A stretch of DNA of 13,511 bases from JAULUH01 sp032111745 (GTDB lineage: Bacteria > Chloroflexota > Anaerolineae > JAAEKA01): contig JAULUH010000207.1 of assembly GCA_032111745.1 (NCBI GenBank), forward strand, positions 1 through 13,511. Direction: 5' to 3'. The translations under genes were made by a program, and so were the position numbers. The number at the start of each line of letters is the position of its first letter. The first letter of the stretch is position 1. The notes beneath the pieces are model-generated. The model was not told the DNA's origin. It was given only the letters and a program-made list of their open reading frames with translations, and made no database searches. Shown piece after piece: positions 1-6,035 of this stretch.

Positions 1-117
1 GCACTGATGCCCGGAACCATCCTCGCCATCGACCCCTACCTGCGCAGCCGAGATGCACTGGCTGCCAGCCCCGCTCCGGCCTCGGCGCCCACCCGAACAA
101 GCGAGAGGCAACCATGA
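1..117 (+). CDS. 3' end of an unidentified upstream gene (partial)
   Basis: Frame 1 is open from the first base to a TGA at 115-117, giving the last 38 residues of a protein that begins outside the window. The visible part starts ALMPGTILAIDPYLRSR and ends in a Pro/Ala/Ser/Thr-rich tail with no recognisable domain. Its stop codon overlaps an ATG at 114 (ATGA), so it is directly coupled to the first leader micro-ORF and, through the leaders, to the PIG-L gene. That argues for an operon. The codon style, rich in C-ending codons, matches the genes downstream. I do not recognise the family from this fragment. Confidence 0.5.
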   Translation, partial: ALMPGTILAIDPYLRSRDALAASPAPASAPTRTSERQP

Positions 118-167
118 GCGGACGCGTCCTCGCCATCGATGCCCAGACCAACGAGATGAACCGATGA
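114..167 (+). CDS. Leader micro-ORF 1 (17 codons), translationally coupled
   Basis: It encodes MSGRVLAIDAQTNEMNR. A GAGAGG ribosome-binding site at 103-108 lies 5 bases before the ATG, the best Shine-Dalgarno sequence in the leader chain. The ATG overlaps the TGA of the upstream gene, and this ORF's own TGA (165-167) overlaps the next ATG. The peptide copies the N-terminus of the PIG-L protein (MTGRVLAIGAHPDD), with the zinc motif replaced by AQTNE. Whether it is translated, or functional as a peptide, is inference. Confidence 0.4.
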   Translation: MSGRVLAIDAQTNEMNR

Positions 168-217
168 CTGGACGCGCCCTCGCCATCGATGCCCAGACCA
201 CCGAGATGAACCGATGA
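164..217 (+). CDS. Leader micro-ORF 2 (17 codons), translationally coupled
   Basis: It encodes MTGRALAIDAQTTEMNR and is the second repeat unit. Both ends carry the ATGA overlap: it starts inside the stop of micro-ORF 1 and stops inside the start of micro-ORF 3. No good Shine-Dalgarno sequence precedes it, so any translation would depend on re-initiation by ribosomes finishing micro-ORF 1. Confidence 0.35.
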   Translation: MTGRALAIDAQTTEMNR

Positions 218-267
218 CTGGACGCGCCCTCGCCATCGATGCCCAGACCAACGAGACGAACCCATGA
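214..267 (+). CDS. Leader micro-ORF 3 (17 codons), coupled to the PIG-L gene
   Basis: It encodes MTGRALAIDAQTNETNP and is the third repeat unit. Its TGA (265-267) overlaps the PIG-L start codon at 264, so it is the last link of the coupling chain. The peptide is a decayed copy of the deacetylase N-terminus. Function is unknown. It may only pass ribosomes on to the downstream gene, or it may be a neutral by-product of the duplication. Confidence 0.35.
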   Translation: MTGRALAIDAQTNETNP

Positions 268-1055
268 CTGGACGCGTCCTCGCCATCGGCGCCCACCCCG
301 ACGACATCGAGTTCATGATGGCCGGGACCCTGCTCCTCCTGGGGCAGGCCGGCTGGGAGCTGCACTACCTCACCGTGGCCAACGGCTCCTGCGGCAGCCA
401 GGTCCACGACGCCGCCACCACCGCCCGCATCCGCCGCCAGGAGGCTATGGCCGCCGCCCAATTCGCCGGCGCGGTCTACCACGAGAGCCGTTGCGCCGAC
501 CTGGACATCTTCTACGACCGCGACACCCTCCGCTGGCTGGCCTCCCTGGTGCGGGAGGTGGCGCCCGATATCATCCTCACCCACGGGCCCGCGGACTACA
601 TGGAGGACCACACCAACACCTGCCGCCTGGCCGTCACCGCCGCTTTCGCCCGCGGCATGCCCAACTTCCCCGTCGACCCACCCCGGCCGCCGGTAGACCG
701 GGCCGTGGCTCTCTACCACGCCCTCCCCTACGGCCTGCGCGGTCCCCTGGGCCGGCCGGTAGCGCCGGCATTGGTGGTGGACATCTCCACCGTAATGAAC
801 GCCAAACGCCAGATGCTGGGATTGCACCTCAGCCAGAAGGAGTGGCTGGACGCCAGCCAGGGCATCGACTCCTACCTCCAGCACATGGAGGACATGGCCG
901 CGGAGGTCGGCCGCCTCTCGGGCCGCTTCCCCTACGCCGAGGGCTGGACCCGCCACCTCCCCCTCGGCCTCGGCCCCGCCATCCCCGACCCCCTCCTCCA
1001 GGCCCTTGCGCCGGCCGATCTGGCACTCCAGACGCCACCGTCAGGGCATGCATGA
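264..1055 (+). CDS. PIG-L/LmbE-family zinc-dependent deacetylase
   Basis: This 263-residue protein belongs to the PIG-L (LmbE/MshB) family, which removes acetyl groups from N-acetylated amino sugars and related compounds using a zinc ion. The defining AHPDD motif is at residues 10-14 (H11, P12, D13, D14). A second histidine at H116 in a Y-M-E-D-H-T context fits the third zinc ligand. The conserved R-x-x-E signature is in RRQE (57-60), and THG (106-108) precedes the ligand loop. Length is normal for the family and there is no signal peptide, so it is probably cytoplasmic. The ATG at 264 is chosen because it puts AHPDD at the usual distance from the N-terminus and overlaps the preceding micro-ORF stop. 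The substrate cannot be read from sequence. The neighbouring esterase-like and UroD-like genes suggest catabolism of a sugar-linked or esterified compound. Confidence 0.9.
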   Translation: MTGRVLAIGAHPDDIEFMMAGTLLLLGQAGWELHYLTVANGSCGSQVHDAATTARIRRQEAMAAAQFAGAVYHESRCADLDIFYDRDTLRWLASLVREVAPDIILTHGPADYMEDHTNTCRLAVTAAFARGMPNFPVDPPRPPVDRAVALYHALPYGLRGPLGRPVAPALVVDISTVMNAKRQMLGLHLSQKEWLDASQGIDSYLQHMEDMAAEVGRLSGRFPYAEGWTRHLPLGLGPAIPDPLLQALAPADLALQTPPSGHA

Positions 1056-1156
1056 TGGCACACCCGCTTCAACCAATCCCGGCCTGGGCCAGCGTCCCGC
1101 CGACCTGGCCCACCATTTATGCCTCCATCGGATGGATACACCGCACCGCTCCCCTG

Positions 1157-1352
1157 GTAGGGGCGTGCCCTCCGTCCCTTCCGGGATGATATGGCCGCCC
1201 CGTCGTTCATACCCGCGCACGGTCAATGACGCGGAACCCTGCCGCCTTATTGGGCATGGTGGCCGAGGCTCGGGCCACGCAGGAACTGCCCCTGCGGAAA
1301 AAACGACGGGGCGGCCATATCATCCCGGAAGGGACGGAGGGCACGCCCCTAC
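1157..1352. repeat. Perfect 51-bp inverted repeat with 94-bp core (MITE- or REP-like element)
   Basis: Bases 1157-1207 and 1302-1352 are perfect reverse complements over 51 bp, separated by a 94-bp spacer. The outer ends read GTAGGGGCG...CGCCCCTAC, a pattern I associate with intergenic repeats in GC-rich bacteria. There is no coding potential of note inside and no clear target-site duplication at the outer edges. The element occupies most of the 378-bp gap between the PIG-L and hydrolase genes. As RNA it would form a very stable long hairpin and could separate expression of the two halves of the cluster. It could be a non-autonomous mobile element or a structured repeat. Confidence 0.85.
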
Positions 1353-1377
1353 GAACTGGACGGTCGGAATGCCCAGG

Positions 1378-1417
1378 GCGGACATGTCATCCCGAAACGG
1401 ACGGCGGTCGGCCCTCC
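1378..1417 (+). repeat. Decayed third copy of the inverted-repeat arm
   Basis: This stretch matches the inner part of the right arm (from 1311) in the same orientation at roughly 28 of 40 positions, including the shared core TCATCCCG and GGACGG. It ends just before the hydrolase ribosome-binding site (AGGAAG, 1421-1426). It shows that the arm sequence exists as more than one inverted pair here. Confidence 0.55.
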
Positions 1418-1433
1418 ACCAGGAAGACATCAT

Positions 1434-2345
1434 ATGACCACAAACCAACAGACCACGCGCCAACTTCTCGCCTCCCTCCTCGGCGACCTCCCCGACCGCA
1501 CCCGCCCCATCACCGCCACACCCCTCGGCGAGGAGACCCGCCCCGCCTACCGCCTCGAACGCCTGCTCCTCGACCTCAACGGCCTGGAGCCCGTACCCGC
1601 TATTTATGTCAAACCAAAGGAGGGCGCCGGTCCCTGGCCGGCCATCCTCTACAACCACGCCCATGGCGGCGATCACGGCCTGGGCAAGGAGGAGCTCCTG
1701 GAAAGCCGGCCCATCCTCCAGGAGCCCCCCTACGCCATAGACCTGGCCACTCGCGGCTACGCCACCCTCTGCATCGACCACTGGGGCTTCGGCGAGCGCC
1801 GCACCCGCACCGAATCCGCCATCTTCAAGCAGATGCTCTGGCAGGGCCAGGTCATGTGGGGCATGATGGTCTACGACAGCCAGCGCGCCCTCGACTATCT
1901 CCTCTCCCGCCCTGACGTCGACGCCAACCGCATCGGCACCCTCGGCATGTCCATGGGCAGCACCATGGCCTGGTGGCTGGCCGCGCTGGACGAGCGGGTC
2001 AAAGTCTGCGTGGACATCTGCTGCCTCACCGACTTCGACGCCCTCATCGCGGCCGGCGGCCTCGACGGCCACTCCATCTACTACTATGTCCCGCGCCTCA
2101 TGAAGCACTTCACCGCCGCCGAGATCAACGCCTTCATCTCCCCCCGCCCACACCTCGGCGTAGCCGGCCGGCTGGACCCCCTGACCCCCGAGCTGGGTCT
2201 CCTGCGCATCGACCAGGAGCTGCGCCAGGTCTACGCCCGGGACGGCGCATCAGACGCCTGGCGCATGATCGTCGAGGAGGTGGGCCACCAGGAGACCGCG
2301 TCCATGCGCCGCGAGATCCTGGCCTTTCTGGATCGATGGCTGTAA
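1434..2345 (+). CDS. Alpha/beta hydrolase (dienelactone hydrolase / acetyl-xylan-esterase type)
   Basis: This 303-residue protein is a serine hydrolase of the alpha/beta fold. The nucleophile elbow is GMSMG at 171-175 with S173. An HGG motif at 77-79 in NHAHGGDH fits the oxyanion region. D248 (in GRLDPLT) and H285 (in EVGHQET) are placed to complete the triad. The strand preceding the elbow (CIDHWGFGERR, 113-123) is typical of dienelactone-hydrolase and acetyl-esterase-like members. No signal peptide is present, so it probably acts on an intracellular ester or lactone. The start is supported by AGGAAG at 1421-1426, seven bases upstream. The UroD-like gene follows after 26 bases in the same direction, suggesting co-transcription. 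The exact substrate is unknown. Confidence 0.88.
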   Translation: MTTNQQTTRQLLASLLGDLPDRTRPITATPLGEETRPAYRLERLLLDLNGLEPVPAIYVKPKEGAGPWPAILYNHAHGGDHGLGKEELLESRPILQEPPYAIDLATRGYATLCIDHWGFGERRTRTESAIFKQMLWQGQVMWGMMVYDSQRALDYLLSRPDVDANRIGTLGMSMGSTMAWWLAALDERVKVCVDICCLTDFDALIAAGGLDGHSIYYYVPRLMKHFTAAEINAFISPRPHLGVAGRLDPLTPELGLLRIDQELRQVYARDGASDAWRMIVEEVGHQETASMRREILAFLDRWL

Positions 2346-2371
2346 GGCCAGAAGACCGGACAGACGACACC

Positions 2372-3550
2372 ATGAACGGACGAGAACGGATCGCTCTCGC
2401 TATGCGCCACCAGGTGCCGGACCGCGTGCCGGTGATGTGCCAGCTGGCCATCGGCCACTACTTCCTCAACACGCGCTTCGCCCCCCATGAGATCTGGTAC
2501 ACCAGCAAGGCCTTTGCCGACGCCCTGGTGGCCCTGCAGCGCCGCTACCGCTTCGACGGCATCCTGGTCAACCTCCCCGGCCGCCCGCCGGACGCCCTGG
2601 CGGACCTGGCGCGGCTGGAGCACACCGCCGAGGGTGAGGTCCTGACCTGGGCCAACGGCGATGTCACGGTCATCCCCTGGGACGACAACGCCCAGTTCAT
2701 CGTGGCCGACAAGTCCCGCCCCCTGCGCGCCGACTTCGACACCATCGGCCCCGACCACCTGGACTTCCTCGACGACCTCTCGGGCTACATCTGGAACACC
2801 TACCACATCCAGCACCTCCCCGGCAAGTCCCGGCCCGGCCCCCTGTCCGAGGTGCCGGACTACTTCTATCGCACCATCGACCTGGTGCGCGAGCTGGCTG
2901 GCGACGGCGTGTCTGTGCACGGCGAGGTCTTCTCCCCGCTGACCCACTACATGGAGCTCTTCGGCTACGCCGAGGCCCTGATGACCTTTGTGAAGGACCC
3001 GGCCAAGGTGCACGCCCTCCTGGACCGCCTGACCGAGGCCTCGATCACCTGGGCCGTCGCTCAAGCGGTGCGAGGGGTAGACGCCTTGCTGATCTCCTCC
3101 GCCTTCGTCGGCGGCCCCTTCCTCTCCCCGCGCATGTACCGCAACTTCGTCGTCCCCTACGAGCGGCGGCTAACCGACGCCGTCAAGGCCACCGGCGTGC
3201 CCGTCTACACCCACACCTGCGGCCGCATCGGCGACCGGCTGGAGCTGATGCTGGAGACCGGTACCATGGGCATCGACACCATGGACCCGCCCCCCCTGGG
3301 CAACACCGAGCTGGCCGACGTCAAGGCCCAGGTCGGCGACCGCGTCTTCCTCAAGGGCAACATGAACGCCGTCGCCCTACTGGCCGCCCAGACCAGGGAA
3401 GAGGTCATCGCCCATGCCGCTGAGCGCATCCGCGACGGCAAGCCCGGCGGCGGCTACATCCTGAGCACCGCCTGCTCCGTCGCCCCCCGCATGGAGCCCT
3501 GGAAGCTCGAGCTCCTGGTCCCCCTGGCCGAGGAGCTGGGGACCTACTGA
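2372..3550 (+). CDS. Uroporphyrinogen decarboxylase superfamily protein (MtaA-like, zinc motif)
   Basis: The 392-residue product begins MNGRERIALAMRHQVPDRVP, the standard opening of UroD-superfamily proteins. It carries the late signature THTCG (280-284) followed by GNMNAV (329-334) and STACSV (365-370). H281, C283 and C368 match the H-x-C...C zinc ligands of the MtaA/CmuA-type methylcobamide methyltransferases, a branch of the superfamily that binds zinc and activates thiols or moves methyl groups; true haem-pathway UroD lacks this triad. The reading frame is open far upstream (to 1973), but that part lies inside the hydrolase gene, and the ATG at 2372 matches the family N-terminus. The Shine-Dalgarno sequence is weak, so coupling to the hydrolase gene is likely. 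No corrinoid protein is visible in the window, and the actual reaction is not known. It could act in demethylation or in an uncharacterised carbon-scavenging route. Confidence 0.85.
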   Translation: MNGRERIALAMRHQVPDRVPVMCQLAIGHYFLNTRFAPHEIWYTSKAFADALVALQRRYRFDGILVNLPGRPPDALADLARLEHTAEGEVLTWANGDVTVIPWDDNAQFIVADKSRPLRADFDTIGPDHLDFLDDLSGYIWNTYHIQHLPGKSRPGPLSEVPDYFYRTIDLVRELAGDGVSVHGEVFSPLTHYMELFGYAEALMTFVKDPAKVHALLDRLTEASITWAVAQAVRGVDALLISSAFVGGPFLSPRMYRNFVVPYERRLTDAVKATGVPVYTHTCGRIGDRLELMLETGTMGIDTMDPPPLGNTELADVKAQVGDRVFLKGNMNAVALLAAQTREEVIAHAAERIRDGKPGGGYILSTACSVAPRMEPWKLELLVPLAEELGTY

Positions 3551-3584
3551 CCAGGCTGCCGGCTCCATCGGCCTGCCGTGGGTT

Positions 3585-3635
3585 TTCCCATTAACCCGTT
3601 AATTGTTTCAACGGGAAAGTTGTTGTTAATGGGAA
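3585..3635. terminator. Nested inverted repeat between convergent genes (possible bidirectional terminator)
   Basis: TTCCCATTAAC (3585-3595) pairs exactly with GTTAATGGGAA (3625-3635). A second pair, CCCGTT/AACGGG (3595-3600 with 3610-3615), is nested inside. It lies exactly between the convergent UroD-like and FMN-barrel genes and is AT-rich against the background, as expected for a shared terminator. A proper T-run after the stem is missing on both strands, so the terminator reading is tentative. Confidence 0.45.
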
Positions 3636-3637
3636 CT

Positions 3638-4126
3638 CTACGAATCCAGGACCCTTGCCCGCCCGCGCGCCTGCTCCGGGTGCCGCATCCGCATCAGCGG
3701 CACCCCGACCCCATAGGTCACGAACTCCCCAACCGGCGTCACCTCGATCAGGCACGAATCGACCACCAGCGCCGCGTTCGCCTCCAGGTCCCGAAAGATC
3801 GCCGCCAGCAGCTCGCGCGGCGCGTCGGCCGCAGGGATGGTCCGCGCCATACCGGAAAACGTGATGGTGGCAGCCGGGATCTTCATCCACGGCATGATCG
3901 GCACGCGCTTGGCAATAGGGATGGTCACCGAGACGTGCGGGTTGCCGGCGATGTGGCGCGCCTTCCACGTGTCCTTGCCCGTGGCGACATAGAGCTTGCG
4001 ATCGCGCACCACGTAGACGACACCCACCGTGCGCGCCTCCTGCCTGGCCGTCACCATGCCGATGACGGCAAACAGCTCCTTCTCGATAGCCTGCCAGACC
4101 TGCTCGGATGCTAGCTGGATGGTCAT
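3638..4126 (-). CDS. Pyridoxamine 5'-phosphate oxidase-family FMN-binding split-barrel protein
   Basis: This 162-residue protein looks like the small PNPOx-like/FMN split-barrel family, flavin- or F420-binding reductases and oxidases of varied substrate. The central stretch KARHIAGNPHVSV (55-67), following RDRKLYVATGKDTWK, is typical of the family. The barrel strands run from about 20 to 135. The frame extends upstream to 4225, but the ATG at 4126 is preferred because AAGGGAG lies seven bases upstream and the extension has no conserved character. It follows the Fpg-like gene with 61 bases between them on the same strand, so they may share a transcript. The cofactor (FMN, F420 or haem) cannot be decided. 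Confidence 0.8.
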   Translation of the reverse strand: MTIQLASEQVWQAIEKELFAVIGMVTARQEARTVGVVYVVRDRKLYVATGKDTWKARHIAGNPHVSVTIPIAKRVPIMPWMKIPAATITFSGMARTIPAADAPRELLAAIFRDLEANAALVVDSCLIEVTPVGEFVTYGVGVPLMRMRHPEQARGRARVLDS

Positions 4127-4187
4127 GATCGACTCCCTTGGCATGCCTGCGGGCCTGCGATAAGGCCCGGTTGCTCCGGTCCCTGTC

Positions 4188-5018
4188 CTAGACCTGACAG
4201 CTGGGACAGAGGTAGCAGGCGCCACCCAGGTACTGTATCTTGACGATGGTTGTGCCGCAGTTTGGGCAGGGTTGGCCCGCGGCCTGACTGTCCATCAGAC
4301 GGACATAGCCGCCAGGCTGGTCGTATAGATCGCGCTCGTCATTCCGGCCACCCCCGGTGATGGCCTCCTGCACAGTGTTGAGCATGGCGCCGTACAGGGC
4401 GCGCCGCTGGGACGGGCTCAAATCGGCGATGGCATGTTTCGGGTGCAGGCGCGCATGGAACATGATGTCCTGGGCGATGGCGTTGCCGAGGCCAGGAATG
4501 AGCTGGTCCTGGGTCAGAAGCCCCTTGACGCTGCGCTTCTCTCCGGCCAGCAGGCTATCGATCAGGCCCGCAAAGTAGTCGAAAGTGAACTCGGGGTCCA
4601 CGGGTGTGGGGCGCATCCCCTTGACGTACTGGCGCTCCTGCTCCTCTCCGGCCGCATAGAGCTCATACGCGCCCCACATCTGGGTCAGGGCGGTCAGGGC
4701 GGAGTCGTCGGCGAAGGAAAGCCAGAGATGGTGTTTTGCAGGCAGTTCTGCGCCAGGTGCATGGTAGAGCAGCCGTCCTCCGCACTCCCCGATCAGCAGC
4801 ACGTAGCCCGGCTCGACGGGAATGAACAGCCACTTGCCCCTGGCCTTGGCCTGGCCGATGGTTTTGCCACCGGCCAGCGCGGCAAACTCGTCGTGCGTGC
4901 GGTTGGTCCACACGAACTTGTGCGGCGAGTTGCCCAGGCTGCCGCGTCCGATAGTCTTGCCAGCCACGGTCTCGTTGAGCTGGCGGGCCAAGGTAGCGAA
5001 CTCTGGTAGCTCAAACAT
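4188..5018 (-). CDS. Fpg/Nei-family DNA glycosylase homologue lacking the catalytic proline
   Basis: The 276-residue protein has the full Fpg/Nei layout: an N-terminal beta-sandwich starting MFELPE, a helix-two-turn-helix segment (about 161-193, with PGLGNAIAQDIMFHARLHP), and a C-terminal zinc finger with C251, C254, C271 and C274. Classical members begin M-P-E-L-P-E, and after Met removal Pro is the Schiff-base nucleophile that excises oxidised bases and cuts the strand. Here that Pro is Phe. K62 in RGKWLF matches the conserved beta-lobe lysine. The zinc-finger arginine that normally grips the phosphate (R-x-T-x-x-C) is also absent, replaced by GGACYLC. The GGRNDERDLYDQPGGY segment (222-238) resembles a non-canonical clade I recall from Firmicutes (M-I-E-L-P-E start). 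It may bind lesions without cutting or use another nucleophile. The start is firm, with GAGGTGG just upstream. Confidence 0.88.
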   Translation of the reverse strand: MFELPEFATLARQLNETVAGKTIGRGSLGNSPHKFVWTNRTHDEFAALAGGKTIGQAKARGKWLFIPVEPGYVLLIGECGGRLLYHAPGAELPAKHHLWLSFADDSALTALTQMWGAYELYAAGEEQERQYVKGMRPTPVDPEFTFDYFAGLIDSLLAGEKRSVKGLLTQDQLIPGLGNAIAQDIMFHARLHPKHAIADLSPSQRRALYGAMLNTVQEAITGGGRNDERDLYDQPGGYVRLMDSQAAGQPCPNCGTTIVKIQYLGGACYLCPSCQV

Positions 5019-5039
5019 GGACCACCTCGCAGGGTCAGG

Positions 5040-5342
5040 TCACATCAATAGGAAGGCCACACCCACTGCGATCAGCCAGATCGACCACAAGATGTAGCTG
5101 ATGGCGTTGATCGCACCGGCAGCCTTGAACCCGGCCTCCTCGAGAAGGCCAACGAGGATGCCGGCGGCCGGGATCAGGCCGGCCCAGCCCAGCCAGGCCG
5201 GAAACAGGGGCGAGCGAGCCACGGAGGGCGACGAGGATGGTCCAGAGGCCGGTGAAGAGGTAGCCCAGGTGCTCGCCGATGGCCACGCCTGCATAGCGGT
5301 GGAGGGGATGAGCAGGATTCCGGTGAGTTCTGAGATCGCCAC
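5040..5342 (-). pseudogene. DUF4386-family membrane protein remnant (two frameshifts, 5' end lost)
   Basis: Joining two reading frames gives a good match to the C-terminal part of DUF4386 integral membrane proteins. One frame carries ISELTGILLIPSTAMQ, the second (near 5286-5220) AIGEHLGYLFTGLW, and the first then resumes with SPLFPAWLGWAGLIPAAG. The end, with hydrophobic helices around GAINAISYILWSIWLIA, is intact. Two opposite frameshifts near 5285 and 5220 scramble one transmembrane segment. The family normally has over 200 residues and several more helices, but upstream the sequence runs into a REP-like repeat near 5390. It is a decaying fragment, unless the shifts are sequencing errors. 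It ends 21 bases before the Fpg-like gene. Confidence 0.7.
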
Positions 5343-5390
5343 GGGTACTCCAGATAAGATGATCAGGGGTGGCTCAGATCCACTCGAAGT

Positions 5391-5510
5391 CTCGGTCGCA
5401 AGAGCCCAGGCTCTAGCCGGGTCTCGAGGGCAGATCCATGTGCAGACTTGGTCGTAGGAGTCGAGGCTTTAGCCGGTTCTGGAGCGCAAGCCCGGCTAGA
5501 ACCTCGACTC
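5391..5510. repeat. REP-like repeat: two direct 41-bp copies and an imperfect 19-bp hairpin
   Basis: Bases 5391-5431 and 5447-5487 are direct repeats matching at 32 of 41 positions with a 56-bp period, sharing TAGCCGG and GGTCG. The second copy is the left arm of a hairpin: 5458-5476 pairs with 5492-5510 at 17 of 19 positions around a 15-base loop. It lies between the SnoaL-like gene's end and the DUF4386 remnant, where it could act as a transcript end or be a dispersed genomic repeat. No gene was seen between 5343 and 5611. Confidence 0.65.
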
Positions 5511-5611
5511 CGAACTGCATGCGCACTTCTATCCTACGCTACCAGATGGTCAGCGATGTGGCCCGCACGCTGGATGCCCGGCACCTGCCGCACCGCTCAC
5601 TGGGGCTTACT

Positions 5612-6016
5612 CTACTGCGGTTGCGGGAGAACCCCAAGCTGCTGCAACCTGCTGACGCCGTCTACGATCAACCAGCCATCCAGGATCTTGCCGTCGGCGA
5701 CGCGCAGGATCTGAACCTCGATCCATACCAGGTGTTTTCCTGTGGGAGCGATGCCCTTCAACTCCCAGACCGGGAATTCACCGGCATGGGTGGCGCGCAC
5801 CGTCTGCCGCGCGGCCACCTTGTCCCCTTCGGCGATCATTTCGTCTATGGTAACGTGATAGTCGGGGAATGCGGCGCGGAACGGAGCGTGCCAGCTTCTG
5901 AACTCATTGGCATCGGCCGCGGTGGGGAAGAACTCCCCGATCAACTCGGCCCAGTTCTCCTGGTTCAGAGCTTCCATCGCGCGGCGCACGGTGTCCTTGT
6001 TGGCTTCGATGGACAT
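5612..6016 (-). CDS. SnoaL-like polyketide cyclase / ester cyclase family protein (NTF2 fold)
   Basis: This 134-residue protein matches the SnoaL-like family of NTF2-fold proteins. Visible signatures are FPDYHV (50-55), the strand GDKVAAR (64-70), TH (76-77) before GEFP, PTGK (91-94) and the closing W-L-I-V-D-G...QQLG pattern with D119. True SnoaL enzymes close polyketide rings by aldol condensation, but most homologues in environmental bacteria have no known substrate and no polyketide cluster, as here. The start at 6016 has a strong GGGAGGAGAG ribosome-binding site. It lies 19 bases after the pentapeptide-repeat gene on the same strand, so the two likely form an operon. Confidence 0.88.
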   Translation of the reverse strand: MSIEANKDTVRRAMEALNQENWAELIGEFFPTAADANEFRSWHAPFRAAFPDYHVTIDEMIAEGDKVAARQTVRATHAGEFPVWELKGIAPTGKHLVWIEVQILRVADGKILDGWLIVDGVSRLQQLGVLPQPQ

Positions 6017-6035
6017 GGGCGCTCTCCTCCCTGAG

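Larger units (their letters stand above)
114..263 (+). repeat. Three tandem 50-bp repeats duplicating the start of the PIG-L gene
   Basis: Three head-to-tail 50-bp units start at ATG 114, 164 and 214, and the PIG-L start codon follows in phase at 264. The units differ from one another at only a few positions. All share the core GGACGCG(T/C)CCTCGCCATCG with the first codons of the PIG-L gene. The resemblance continues at about two thirds identity over the next 20 bases, where the deacetylase encodes its AHPDD motif. The simplest reading is duplication of the gene's 5' end, followed by divergence of the upstream copies. Confidence 0.9.

Noticed and set aside
7..40. Possible fourth, diverged copy of the leader repeat (ATGCCCGGAACCATCCTCGCC)
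   Set aside because: It shares only CTCGCCATCGA and a few codons, is not in the 50-bp phase, and lies within the upstream gene's frame. It may be chance.
114..263. CRISPR-like array
   Set aside because: The 50-bp units are directly contiguous with no unique spacers between them, and they encode copies of the adjacent gene's start.
36..956. 306-codon open frame on the minus strand opposite the PIG-L gene
   Set aside because: It is antisense to a clear enzyme gene and is Gly/Ala/Val-rich low complexity, as expected from GC-rich codon shadows. It has no recognisable domain.
1320..2153. 277-codon minus-strand open frame over the inverted repeat and hydrolase gene
   Set aside because: It is antisense to the catalytic-motif-bearing hydrolase and runs through the inverted repeat. 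The protein is Ala/Gly/Val-rich and unrelated to any family.
1973..2371. N-terminal extension of the UroD-like frame
   Set aside because: It lies inside the hydrolase gene in another frame and is Arg/Pro-rich junk. The family start MNGRERI occurs at 2372.
4127..4225. 33-residue N-terminal extension of the FMN-barrel gene
   Set aside because: It has no conserved features and overlaps the end of the Fpg-like gene. A good ribosome-binding site supports the later ATG at 4126.
5438..6034. 198-codon plus-strand open frame opposite the SnoaL-like gene
   Set aside because: It is the reverse of a well-supported family member and starts in the REP-like repeat.
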